From: Benincasa hispida
Taxonomy: Eukaryota; Streptophyta; Magnoliopsida; Cucurbitales; Cucurbitaceae
Direction: 5' to 3'
Assembly (NCBI RefSeq): GCF_009727055.1
Contig: NC_052351.1
Span: 54,451,594 to 54,515,593 of the forward strand
DNA: 64,000 nucleotides
The notes beneath the pieces are model-generated. The model did no database searches. It was not told where the DNA came from and saw nothing but the letters and a program-made list of their open reading frames with translations. The number at the start of each line of letters is the position of its first letter. Position 1 is the stretch's first letter. A program made the translations under genes and the position numbers. Below are positions 11,076 to 21,862 of this stretch, piece by piece.

Positions 11076-11702
11076 TGCAGACAGATATGAATATGAATAT
11101 GAATGAATGAACAACAGCTTATGTTGCCATAAACTTGCTGACGTAAAAATGGAGATGGAATACGGATGATGTGTTATCGCTTATGCACACTACTTCTAAA
11201 TATGCGTTGTTAACTATATGCTTGTAGTATGCGATAGAGTAATACGTGTCACAAGTTTCCTTGTGCTGAAACCAAGTATAATTCCAATGCAAGTTTTTCA
11301 GAATAATCCGAGGTCGAACACAGAGATTGTTTTCGTTAATGTGCTACTTTTGTGATACATGCGAGCGATTTTTACAATTAATAAAGAATTTGGTTTGTAC
11401 ATCAATTTAAAGTGCGATAAACATAAATTATGTTGATGGAATAAAATGCATTAAAAGTAAAGTCCTAAACTAATATGATACAAGATACAAGATACATGAT
11501 ACATGATACATGATACTGAAATCGAGACTGACTGTGAAGTTTATACAAAGGATCGTGGTAAGTGATGGTAAGTCTTTATGGATGAATCAGAAATAGAAAG
11601 GATAATTATTAAAACATCGCAAGTTTGTTAATTGTGTCAAAGATACAACTAAGGTTCCACTTTCCCTTGGCGTACATCTCTTAGTGATTGGCCGCGTTCT
11701 AT
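11076..11702 (-). mobile_element. Family E LTR 3' fragment (copy a)
   Basis: Minus-strand LTR piece. It includes the degenerate primer-site-like box (rc of TTGCCATAAACTTG near 11124), the GTTCGACC block and the CTTTCCCTTGGCGTAC block. It is cut off at GGCCGCGTTC near 11702. Confidence 0.75.
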
Positions 11703-13019
11703 CACGCTAAAATATATCTCTTACTTACAGCATGTGAACAAATATGAATATGGATGAATAAACAACAAGCTCGTTGCCATAAACTTGATGACGTAAATAT
11801 GGAAATGGAATGTGGATGCTATGTTATGCATTACTACTTCAAGATATATATGCATTGTTAACTATATGCTTGTAGTATGCTATGGAGAGTGTTGTCACAA
11901 GTTTCCTTACGCTGAAACCAAGTATAATTCAAACGCAAGTTTTTCAGAGTAATCTGAGGTTGAACACAGGGATTATTTTCGTTAATGTGTTACTTTTGTG
12001 ATACATGCGACCAGTTTTTACAATTAATAAAGAATTTGGTTTGTACATGAATTTAAAGTGCGAGAAACATAAATTGCGTTGACAAAATAAAAGTGCGACA
12101 AAAAGTAAATCCTAAACTATTATGATACAAGATACAAGATACATGATACATGACATTGAGTTCGAGACTGACTGTGAAGTTATACAAAGGATCGTGGTAT
12201 GCAATGGCAAGACTTTATGAATGAATCAGAAATAGAAAGAATAATTAGTAAAAACATCGCAAGTTTGTTAATTGCGTTAAAGATATGACTAAGCTTCTGC
12301 TTTCCCTTGGCGTACACCTCTCGGTGATCGACTGCGTTCCCATATCTCTATGGGGAATAGGGATGAACGTGATGAACACAAGGTTGCTTCCATCTTCGGA
12401 AGTACTTCTCGCTTTAGTTAACGCATTCTTCTAACCCTCTCTCGATAGGCAGAATAGCATATTCACTTCTGCTCTCACAGATGAAGATGCGGTCTAGCAT
12501 GTTTTAGCTAAACATAATTATTTTCTTAACACATATTAATTTACTTGCTTAATTCTTACTAATTACCCAGGGAATTAAGAAAACATCATGAAGAAGGTGA
12601 ATCATGGATGAATGGAAATAGACAGAGAGATGATAATGGAAATGATCATAACAATTAATACTACGATTAAGCATCTGATACATGGTGTGAATGATAAATT
12701 AAAAAAGATAAGTACAAGTGATGAAAAAGAGATAGAAACAAATACAGAAGAGTGTCAATGTCTTGACACAGATCTGGACTGAGGTTTTGCTTGTCAGCGT
12801 GTGGAATGGATGAAGAGGAGAGCTTCCCTCTCAGGCTTGCTCATCTAGTAGAAGTGACCTTCGTGTAGAGCTTCAATTGCAGGGATTGAAAGGATTCTTT
12901 GCTCGGACACTCACCTCTCGGCCTTGTCTCTTGATTCTTCCAGGATCTTCTCTGAAAATCGCTTCAGACCAGTCTCTCTCTCAGATCAGTATATACACGT
13001 TTCTATGTATTCCTGATAT
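11703..13019 (-). mobile_element. Family E LTR fragment (copy b)
   Basis: A second minus LTR starts again at the same place as copy a (ACAGCATG) and extends further, to the CAGTATATACACG block near 13019, where the + element E3 begins. The about 33 nt before it (11703-11735) resemble the gag edge next to copy a. The LTR/gag junction itself therefore seems to have been duplicated. Confidence 0.7.
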
Positions 13020-13024
13020 ACAAG

Positions 13025-13224
13025 TGATAACTTGTAGAAATACAAGTTATTTATGCCATCTTATCTAGATATTGTAGCCAAAAGATAATGAATATGCATC
13101 GATTGTATGAAAATTATCTTAGAATTATAATAATTATGAATGATCGCAATTACACCCACTAACATCATAAAGATGGAAGACAAGGCGAATGTTACTCTGT
13201 TTTGCAGGAAACCAAGTCACCGCT
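13025..13224 (+). mobile_element. E3 5' LTR stub
   Basis: The first 200 bp of a family E LTR (TGATAACTTG ... AAACCAAGTCACCGCT). It is joined directly to pol coding at CAAGTTATCTGAACGG. The rest of the LTR, the primer-binding site, gag and protease are deleted. It is about 95 percent identical by eye to the stub at 17823-18022. Confidence 0.82.
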
Positions 13225-14205
13225 CAAGTTATCTGAACGGAGATTGCAATGCATTAAGCCATCTTTAAAAAACCACCTGTGCTAGAGTTAAGGTCGTTTC
13301 CCATGCACTTAAAGTATGCTTACTTAGGATGTAACGACACGTTACTGGTTATCATTTATGCATCACTAAGTAAGGAGAAAGAAGATACTCTCATGCGGAT
13401 TCTAAGAAATAACGCAAAAGCCTTAGGATGGACTTTGGCAGACATTCGAGGAATCAGTCCCTCGTATTGTATGCACAAGATTCGCCTAAAAGAAGGAAAG
13501 ACTGGATCAATAGAAAGACAACATCGTTTGAACCCTGCCATGAGGAAGGTCGTGAAGAAGGAAATAGTAAAGTGGCTGGACGCAGGTGTCATCTACCCGA
13601 TATCTGATAGCAGCTGGATGAGTCTATTGCAGTGTGTTTCGAAGAAAAGGGGTATGACAGTCATCACTAATGACAAGAATGAATTGATTCGCATAAGGAC
13701 GATTACGGGGTAGAGAATTTGTATGGATTATCGCAAGCTAAATTTGGCCACTAAAAAGGACCACTTCCCACTCCCGTTTATTTATCAGATGTTAGACAGA
13801 CTTGCAGGGAATGAATTTTTTTGCTTTCTTGATGGATATTCAAGGTATAACTAAATAGCAATTGCGCCGGAGGACCAAAACAAGACAACCTTCACGTTCC
13901 CATTTGGTACATTCACATTCCGATGCATGCCATTTGGACTCTGTAATGCACCAGGCACTTTTTAACGATGCATGATGACAATATTCTCAGATTACTTGGA
14001 GGAGTCAGTTGAGGTATTCATGGATGATTTCTCAGTCTTTGGCAGCAACTATGACTCTTGTTTGTCTAACCTTGAAAAGTTCTTGAAGAGATGCATGGCA
14101 ACGAATCTTGTTTTGAACTGAGAAAAATTCCATTTTATGGTGGAAGAAGGAATAGTTCTAGGTCACCAAATCTCTAAGGCAGGATTGGAAGTCGATCATG
14201 CAAAG
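13225..14205 (+). pseudogene. E3 protease-RT linker and reverse transcriptase
   Basis: Coding resumes in the linker (MHLKYAYLGCNDTLLVII) and runs through RNPAM-type KKEIVKWLDAG, MDYRKLNLATKKDHFPLPF, FLDGYS, MPFGLCNAP and the catalytic MDD (VFMDDF). It ends in a deletion of about 75 nt near 14205, which removes the FLGHAGFYRRF segment. In-frame stops include one at the Trp of LNWEK (14119-14121) and one replacing Gln after SRYN. Relative to E1 this copy keeps the segment E1 lost before RT. Confidence 0.92.
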
Positions 14206-14815
14206 ATTTATTTGCAACTTCTCCTAGATTGCAAGATCCCTAAGTGCACTTCTCGAAGCTGACCGCGAGTATAATTTTGATGACGCATGCACCAAAGCAT
14301 TTAACATATTAAAAGATGCGCTCATCTCCGCACCCATTTTGATTGCACCAGATTGAACGCAAAATTTTGCGTTGATGTGCAATGCTAGTGGGTATGTTTT
14401 GGGCGCAGTTTTGAGTCAGCGCAAGGATAAGGTATTGTGTCCTATTTATTATGCAAGCAAAACACCAAATGATGCACAGGAAAACTATACAACCACAAAG
14501 GAAATTCTCGCAGTGGTGTTTGCACTAGAGGAGTTCTGACAGTACCTAATCGGAACAAACATGGTGGTGTATACGGATCACTCTGCGATCAAGTATTTGA
14601 TGACGAAGAAGGATGCAAAGCCAAGACTTATATGGTAGGTGTTGCTCCTGCAAGAGTTTGACCTAGAAATTAAAGACCGGAAGGGCACCGAGAATCAAGT
14701 TGCAGATCATTTGTCAAGATTGGAAAATTGCGAGGTTCAAGGCACAGAAAGAGATATTGAGGAAAGCTTCCCCGATGAGCTACTGATGGCAGTAGACATT
14801 AATGTTCCCTGATAC
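14206..14815 (+). pseudogene. E3 RNase H and connection
   Basis: Motifs seen: [66 protein letters not shown] and [13 protein letters not shown]. Stops sit at conserved Trp positions: 14354-14356 (APDW), 14636-14638 (RWVLLL) and 14810-14812 (VPWYAD). Frame and order match E1. Confidence 0.92.
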
Positions 14816-16030
14816 GTAGACATAGTAAACTTCATAGTTTATTTCTGTGACAATCCATTCCTATATTGACAAGGACCTGATCATATATTACGTCGATGCG
14901 TTCCTTAGTAGGAAGCCAAGCACATTTTAGAGCTCTGTCATGAGTCCCCGTATGGAGGACATTTTAGGGGGCAAAGGACCGCAATAAAGGTCCTATAGTG
15001 CGGCTACTTTTGGCCAACACTGTTCAAAGATGTCCATGCCCATGTTGTGCAATGTGATAGGTATTAGAGGACGGAGAATATGTCTAAACGAAATGAAATG
15101 CCATTGACGTCAATCTTAGAAGTTGAATTATTTGATGTTCTGGGAATTGACATCATGGGCCCATTTCCACCATCCAAAGGTCACCAATAGATTTTGGTTA
15201 CGTTTGATTACGTATCGAAATGGGTTGAGGCCATCACATGTGACAAGAATGATGTGACCACAGTGGCGAAGTTTCTGAAGAAGAACATTTTTGCTCGATA
15301 CAGGACGCCACGAGTCTTAATCAGCAATGAGGGCTCTCATTTTATCAACCGCATAATGGCCAATCTGTTGACTAAATTCAACGTCAGCCATTGAGTTGCA
15401 ACTGCTTATCACCCACAGACTAATGGGCAGGCAGAGAATTATAACAGAGAGATCAAAACCATCTTGGAGAAGGTAGTCAATACTTCCTAGAAGGATTGGT
15501 TACCCAAGCTTGATGAAGCACTGTGGGCTTACAGGACTTCCTACAAAACACCAATTGGCATGTCTTCGTATGCCCTAGTCTTTGGAAAAGCTAGTCATCT
15601 GCCGCTTCAGTTGGAACATAAGGCGATGTGGGCATGCAAGAAGCTGAAGTTTGATTTAACCAGTGCGGGGAAAGTCCGGAAGCTGCAATTGAATCAGTTG
15701 GTCGAATGGCGAAGGGATGCCTATGAAAATGCGAAGATATATAAGGAGAAAACAAAGAAATGTCATGATGACCGCTTAAACTACCAAACATTCACCGAAG
15801 GTCAACAGGTATTACTATTCAACGCACGTTTGCGATTGTTCCTAGGAAAGTTAAAGTCTCGCTAGTTTGGGCCGTTCCGAATCAAGACAATCTTTCCTCA
15901 TGGCGTAGTGGAACTAATAACTTTAGACGGGAAAAACGCATTCAAAGTCAATGGTCAGCAAATTAAGCCCTACTATGGATGCAACTTCGATCGACGCATG
16001 GACACCATTGACTTGGGCAAGCAGGATTAA
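14816..16030 (+). pseudogene. E3 integrase
   Basis: The zinc region CHESPYGGHFRG...CDRY is followed by the first Asp (GIDIMGPFPP) and [15 protein letters not shown]. Then comes SNEGSHF, where the catalytic Asp of the usual SDEGSHF is Asn, and [16 protein letters not shown] with the catalytic Glu. The C-terminal part holds the KSR.FGPF...FPHG.VEL block and ends GKQD-stop at 16028-16030. Trp-to-stop changes lie at 15488-15490 and 15863-15865. With one DDE residue lost and many stops the copy is dead. Confidence 0.93.
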
Positions 16031-16158
16031 ACTGCTTGCAGGGAGAGTGATTGTCAATGGTCAGCAAATTAAGCCCTACTATGGGGGCAACTTCGATCGA
16101 CGCATGGACACCATTGACTTGGGCAAGCAGGATTAAACTGCTTGCAGGGAGAGTGATT
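15947..16158 (+). repeat. Two-copy 106-bp tandem duplication over the end of pol
   Basis: GTCAATGGTCAGCAAATTAA starts at 15947 and again at 16053. The units 15947-16052 and 16053-16158 differ only at two adjacent bases (AT/GG). The first unit contains the integrase stop codon; the second lies in the 3' untranslated region. Confidence 0.95.
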
Positions 16159-17822
16159 GTGGTAATTCTAAGAACTTCTTTCAATCAGTTCCCCTATTTA
16201 TGTTTACTTGCTTTCCTTATCGCTTTCTTTTATCGTTTTCTAAATTTCGTTATTTACTGTCTAATAGGATTAATCTTTAATGCTTTTGTATTTCCCTCCA
16301 ATTTAATTTCGCTTGTATTTCCGTACCTTAAAATTAGTAGCGCAGGTCATAGAATTTTTGTGAATGATGGGATGAATCACTGCAAAGTCTTTTTTACTCA
16401 TGTTTTGATGAATTAAGAAGGAAAGAAGATAAACTAGTATGTAAAGAAATGACGGGTGTAGTGAGCGATACCAAGATGATACCATGCGTCCAGTACACCC
16501 AAATGCATTGCGATGAGGGGTGTGTTGCACGCGTATATGTCCTTTGCCCATCCTTAGCTAAATGCACTATGTTGAGGTATCCTCCAGAAAGGCATTTGGT
16601 TAAGGGGTGTGTTGCGGGGATGTATGCGTGTTGCCCGTCCTCGGCAAAAATGGATCTACGTTTATTGGAAGCATGGTGTGAATTTTAATCATGCACCCTT
16701 CTCAATCAAATGTGAAAAGATCAAATTCTTTGACTCTTCTACAAGCAAAATTTTTTTTTTGTATTGCATTCATTTGCAATTACTTGTATACTCTGTTAAT
16801 ATTCAATACAATTAGAGTACATATTCACTCTACTTTTTGCCTGTGCCTTTCCTTTGATCGTCCTTTGTTAATTTTTGTGATATTCTCAATCTTTTACTTT
16901 TGTGTTCTTCATTGCGTTGCTATGATGTATCATATGTTTATACTTAGAAATATTTCCCATACTTAGTGAATTCCGACTAACACATAGTTAATTCTTAGTT
17001 TAGCAGTACTTTACCTTTTAACTTTCAAAGTTCTGCCAAACCTTCTTTTTGAATTTTCTTCTAAGTGTTTGTCTAGTCTATCTAAACAACGCAATGAGGA
17101 CCTTGCTCATCTTTAAATTTGGGGGTGGGGAAGGTCTGAGCAGATGAGATCAAGAATATGCAGTATTTAAGAAAATGTGTCCATTTTCTACCAAAAAAAA
17201 AAATCTATGCAAAACTTCGATGTCAGTGCAAGGGAAAACATAAAAAATATTCCCAACCTGATACGAGTTTAGTTGTGAATGGAGCTTGCTCGTAGTTGGA
17301 TGTTCGTATGACACCTGTAGGAGCAGGCCAAAACGAAGGTAGGTTTCCATGAACAACGCAGTATGAAAAGAAAAATAAAAGAAAGCAAGAGACAACTCCT
17401 CTGAATTTCATGAGTTAACAATTGAAATTGGCACACAAACTTAGTTGGATGTTCGCATGACACCCGTGAGGACAAGCAAAAATGAAGAGTGTAACCATGA
17501 TCAATAGTCTCTAAATAAATAAATGATGCAAAGTTTTGCTCACTGCATATAGATACATCAAGTGGTTTTGATAAAGAAGAGATAAACATTCTATTTTGAA
17601 AACTAGAAAAGCATCTTTGAGCACAATTTTGTTACATAGAAGAATAAAGTAGGGCTTGCTAAGAATTAGCAAGGATAGAAGGAAATTGCAATGTCAAGTA
17701 ATGTGCCTAAGTATAACATTCGGAGCAACCAATTGACACAGAAACAGAGGATAGGAATTGAGCATGATTGCCTTAGTAGAAGATATGCTTGAGGACAAGC
17801 ATATATCTAAATTTTGGGGATG
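16159..17822 (+). other. E3 3' untranslated region and polypurine tract
   Basis: No gene is seen between the end of pol and the LTR stub. The region holds an 87-nt-spaced imperfect repeat (16502-16650, GGGGTGTGTTGC...TGCCC), a G-rich AAATTTGGGGGTGGGG box at about 17116-17131, two copies of the conserved hairpin motif and the polypurine tract AAATTTTGGGGATG at 17809-17822. Confidence 0.8.
17284..17477 (+). promoter_or_regulatory. Paired hairpin motif in E3 3' UTR
   Basis: Copy 1 (17284-17326): GCTTGCTC, then GTAGTTGGATGTTCG, then a small stem TATG-ACACC-TGTA, then GGAGCAGGC. GCTTGCTC and GAGCAGGC pair over 8 bp with one G-U. Copy 2 (17442-17477) has the same core with CATG-ACACC-CGTG but a weaker outer stem. 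Function unknown. Confidence 0.7.
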
Positions 17823-18022
17823 TGATAACTTGTAGAAATACAAGTTTTTTATGCCATCTTATCTATATATTGCTACCAAAAGATAGTGAATAGGCGTCGA
17901 TTGTATGAAAATTAGCTTAGAATTACAATAATTATGAATGATCGCAATTACACCCACTAACATCATAAAGATGGAAGACAAGGCGAATGTTACTTTGTTT
18001 TGCAGGAAACCAAGTCACCGCT
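17823..18022 (+). mobile_element. E3 3' LTR stub
   Basis: The first 200 bp of the LTR, directly after the polypurine tract. It ends at the same CACCGCT as the 5' stub. It is followed by the TG of a chromovirus-type LTR, which probably inserted there. Confidence 0.82.
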
Positions 18023-18372
18023 TGTAAGACCCTAACACTAAATCTAAAGTGGAGGTTAAATAGAAAAATCCTAAGTAAGGATAGTGGGACAAAGGGAGAA
18101 AAACATAAAAATTATCCAAAAAGGTAGCCAAAAGTCCAAACGCCTATGAAGGGCTTAAAACATGTTGGACGCAAGAAGGCATGGAGGATGGAAACAAGAA
18201 AACTTGAAAAATGGCTAAGGGTTGCATACAACCAATGCAAAGGCATACATGAGCCATGCGAACACGGGCAGGAAGCATGCATCGAGTGAGCATGCTAGAC
18301 ACGTAGGCCATGCATTGAAGCCAAGCGCACAGGCCATGTGACAAACACACAGCCATGCTCCACGATTAAGAG
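18023..18372 (+). mobile_element. Chromovirus-type LTR, 5' fragment
   Basis: It begins TGTAAGACCCTAACAC, the usual look of Tekay/Del LTR starts. It contains CATGCG / CATGCATCGAG words like those in the longer chromovirus LTRs at 38.7-39.5 kb and 43.3-43.7 kb. It breaks off at the start of the E4 ORF. Confidence 0.55.
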
Positions 18373-20022
18373 GTGAGCCGTAACAACGAAATTTCAGCAG
18401 AAGAAGAAAGAAGAAGTCTCGAGGACGAGCAACACATATTGCTGGCCTCGGAGCAGTTTGAAAAAGAAATGAGAGAAGAAGAAGAGGAAGAAAAGAAGAA
18501 GAAGGAAGAGAAGGAGAAACAGCGCAAGGCCAGTGTGCAGCGCGCCAAAGAGAACAAAAGAAAAGAAGTTGCAGAGTAGAGAAGGGAAGAAGAAGAACAA
18601 CGCAAGGAACGAGAATGCAAACAAAGACAAAAGTCCCGCCTTGCGTTGGCTCAAGATAAGGGCAAAACAAAAGTTGGAAGCAGCGAGCCTGCGTTGACCA
18701 AAAGGTGCCCATCAACGAAGAAGGAAAATGATGACATGATGATGGAGATGGGGTCTTTTCTTGCGTCAATGCCACTACCTGATTTAATTACAAGTGTTGT
18801 GCTGGAGCATGGGTGAGAGACATTCTGCCAGTGCCCATCTATCATAATTCCAATGGTAGTGAGAGCTTTTTATAATGGACGGCTCCATGACACCAAAGAT
18901 GCGGTGATCATGAAAGGGTGGACAGTTCCATTTAGCACAAGGGACATCAATGAATTATATAAGATGAAGGACACCCCGGATGCGCCGAGTAACAAAATTA
19001 TTGATGATCCTGAAGAAGAACAAATGGAGGATGCGCTGAGAACATTAACGCAACTGGGCACTTAGTGGTCGATATCTTTGAAAGGCATTAAGACCCTTGC
19101 GTCCAACAAACTGCTTTTAGAAGCACGTCTTTGGGTTTACTTGGTGAAAAGGCGACTCATCCCTACATCGCATGAAAAAACAGTTTCAAGGGATCGAGTA
19201 ATGGCTGCATATTGCATAGCATATGGTATTTCGATTGATGTGGGCCAACTGATTGCGAAGAAAATTCGAGGCTTTCTAGGCCGTGTGAGAGGCCAGTATT
19301 TCTTTCCTTGGACGATTTCAAGCTTATGCCTCTCTATGGGTGTAGGTATTGAAGAGAAGCCACTGCCAGAAGTCCACGGTCTCATCAACACAAAGATCTT
19401 GAGAATGCTTCTCAAGGACTCTCCTCACTTTCCTGAGCTTCCACTTAAATGGCCCCTCATTGATTTGAATGCACCATAGCAGCCCAAGCAAAAGAAGCAT
19501 TGCAGAGATGACGAAGGCAAGGAAACAGTCCAAGAGCAATCAACGCAAGATGTAATACCCTTGGACCCCTTACCTTTAATTATTCGCCCTCCAAGCCCAC
19601 CTATGGAAACCCTTTCCCCACTCCCGAAACACTTTACTAATCTCCTCCTCGTCCTAGACTCAGACAACGCATCCCTAGCAGCATCTTACCCCCATCCATC
19701 TCCATCGCATTTTTCACCTCTATCGCCGCATGTTGACGAACCACACGGTTTGGGTGAAGGCACTTCAACTCAACCTCAAACCGTTGATGGTGAAACATCG
19801 CAGGTGCATCCCACCATCGCAACCCTTGTTGCTGACCTAGCAGAGATGTGATCTCTTCTCTTTCAACAACAAAATTTCTTCTGCCAAAGATTAACGGAGT
19901 TACAAGAGAGTCATGTAGAGTTGCAATGCAGTATTGCAATGACGCGGCAGGTGCTGATCAATATTCAACGCAATATTTTCACTATCCACCTAAACCAAAG
20001 ACCAATTTGGAGTGCAACATGA
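18373..20022 (+). pseudogene. E4 env-position ORF, 'putative plant transposon protein' type
   Basis: One continuous reading frame of about 550 codons with five in-frame stops (18577, 18814, 19063, 19477, 19849) and no frameshift. The N-terminus is a charged coiled coil (EEEEEEKKKKEEKEKQRK). The middle (about residues 150-330) has VVRAFYNGRL, VIMKGWTVPFS, KLLLEARLWVYLVKRRLIPTSH, VMAAYCIAYGISIDVGQLIA and QYFFPWTISSLCLSMGV. That is the domain annotated in plants as putative plant transposon protein (Transposase_32). The C-terminus is proline-rich, then a Gln-rich helix (LLFQQQNFF). It lies between pol and the 3' LTR in an Athila-like element, the env-like position. Three of the five stops look like TGG-to-TGA or CAG-to-TAG changes. 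The function is unknown; it is not a proven envelope protein. Confidence 0.75.
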
Positions 20023-21302
20023 ATACTTTAACTTTCTAACAGCCTATTTACATGGTCCCATGGTGCCTCCCCGTTTATAGCAACCTTTGTATTTTGAAGA
20101 AGCTCCTCGAGTTCCTCCGCAAAATCCTCCTCCAGAGCCCCCGTCGCAACTCTAAATTTGGGGGTGTGCCACCTTCTCAATAAATTTGCTTTATCGTTTG
20201 CGGCCATTCTTTTATTCATTCACTATTTTTTTATGTATAGAAGCTATATCTTGATTTTTTGTACATGCTTAAATTTTGTGTTGCGATGATTGTAATTATT
20301 TGTATACTTAGTTAATTTTAATACAACTGAGTAACTATTCTTTCCATATGCGTTAGCCTCTTTACATATCATCCTTTTTCAATTATTGCGATATTCCTTG
20401 TCTTTTATTTTGCATTATTAATAATGCTGCCATGATGAGTAGTATGCATACCCTTAGCAAAATTTCTTACACTTTGCACTTTCTGACTAACACTTAGATA
20501 ATTCATAGTAATAGCACTGCTTTACCTTTTCTATTTCAAGACTCTGCTCAAACCTTCTTTTCAAAATTTTGACTAAATGTTTTGTCTTTTCTGTCCAAAA
20601 CAATGCAATGAGGACCTTGCGCATCTCTAAATTTGGGGGTGGGGAAGGTCCGAGCAGATGCAATCAAGCGGATGCGGTCATTATCAGGCAAATGCGTTCA
20701 TTTATCAAAAAAAATCATAAAAACTCCAATGTCAGTACAAGAGTTAAGTCGTGAAAGGAACCTGCTCGTAGTTGGATGTTCGCATGTCACCCATGGGAGC
20801 AAGTCAAAACAATGCTAGGTTTCTAACGCAATATGAAAAGAAAAAAAGAATATAAAAGACAACTCCTCTGATCAGCAAAAGTAAAACTTGGCTGCAAATC
20901 AAGAGTTGAAGTTGAGATTGGTACACAACTGTAGTTGGATGCTCGCATGACACCCGTGGGAGCAAGCCAAAATGAAGGGTGTAACCATGATCAACAGTCT
21001 CTAATAAAATGACGCAAATAGGCCACCGTATAAAGACGCACCTAGTTGTTTTTGCAAGAAGAGGTAAACATTCTTCTCAAAATAAGAAGAGAATTTTGTC
21101 GTAGAGGTTTGTTGTAGAAAAGAATAAAGTAAAGCATGTTGATGAATTGTTAAAGGATAGAAGGAAATTGCGTTATTAAGTAATGTTGTAGAGGTGGAGC
21201 ATTCGGAGTAGCCAATCGACGCAAAATTAGGATAAGAATTGAGCGAAATTGCCTTAATTGAAGATATGCTTGAGGACAAGCATATATCTAAATTTTGGGG
21301 TG
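20023..21302 (+). other. E4 3' untranslated region and polypurine tract
   Basis: No gene seen. G-rich boxes CTAAATTTGGGGGTG lie near 20153-20168 and 20630-20645, and the final tract AAATTTTGGGG at 21290-21300 precedes the LTR. The GAGGACAAGCATATATCTAA block just upstream is shared with E3 (near 17792) and, shortened, with G1 (near 30232). Confidence 0.8.
20761..20970 (+). promoter_or_regulatory. Paired hairpin motif in E4 3' UTR
   Basis: Copy 1 (20761-20803): TGCTC + GTAGTTGGATGTTCG + CATG-TCACC-CATG + GGAGCA. The outer and inner arms both pair. Copy 2 (20930-20970): the core with CATG-ACACC-CGTG, but no matching left outer arm. Confidence 0.7.
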
Positions 21303-21862
21303 TGATAACTTGTAGAAATACTAGTTATTTGTGCTGTTTTATTTAGATATTGCGGAAACAAGAAAGGAAAGTTATGTCGATAGTATAAGAATTGGCTGAG
21401 AAATACGAAAATTATGAAATGTCGTAAATGCATCCATTAGCCCCATTGCGATGGCGAAATAGAATGTTTCAGTCTCTGTTTTGCAGGAAATAGGTCACCG
21501 CATGCGTTAATGGCTCGAAGAAAAAATGTACAACGCATCTACATCGCATGTGCCAATCAATCAAGAACGAAGAAATGATCAACGCAATGGCGGCATATGT
21601 GACAATCGATCATGGACTTTAGAGATCAATGCATTTCAACCGCAGGCGATAATAAAAAACAACACCACATGTGGCGTCGATAAAAAACGCTTATATTTAT
21701 AAATAAATGTTATCATCCTCATCATTATCATCTCTCTGTCTTTTCTATACATTTATCACCCATTTTCTCCATGATGTGTTCTTAATCCCCTGGGTAAATA
21801 GGGAGAATTAAGCGAGTGAGTTAATCTGTGTTAAGGTAATCAATTAAGTTTGGCTAAAGCAT
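21303..21862 (+). mobile_element. E4 3' LTR, left part
   Basis: Family E LTR from TGATAACTTG to GGCTAAAGCAT, where the G1 LTR starts. The rest of this LTR appears to resume at 32652, about 190 bp further along the LTR, so G1 inserted here and a deletion followed at its right side. Confidence 0.75.

Noticed and set aside
15591..15791. 66-codon minus-strand ORF inside E3 integrase
   Set aside because: It is a shadow of the conserved integrase frame.
18215..18775. 186-codon minus-strand ORF, hydrophobic with Leu/Phe/Ser runs
   Set aside because: It is antisense to the charged Glu/Lys coiled coil of the E4 ORF. GAA/AAG codons read backwards give Phe/Leu/Ser, so it is a shadow.
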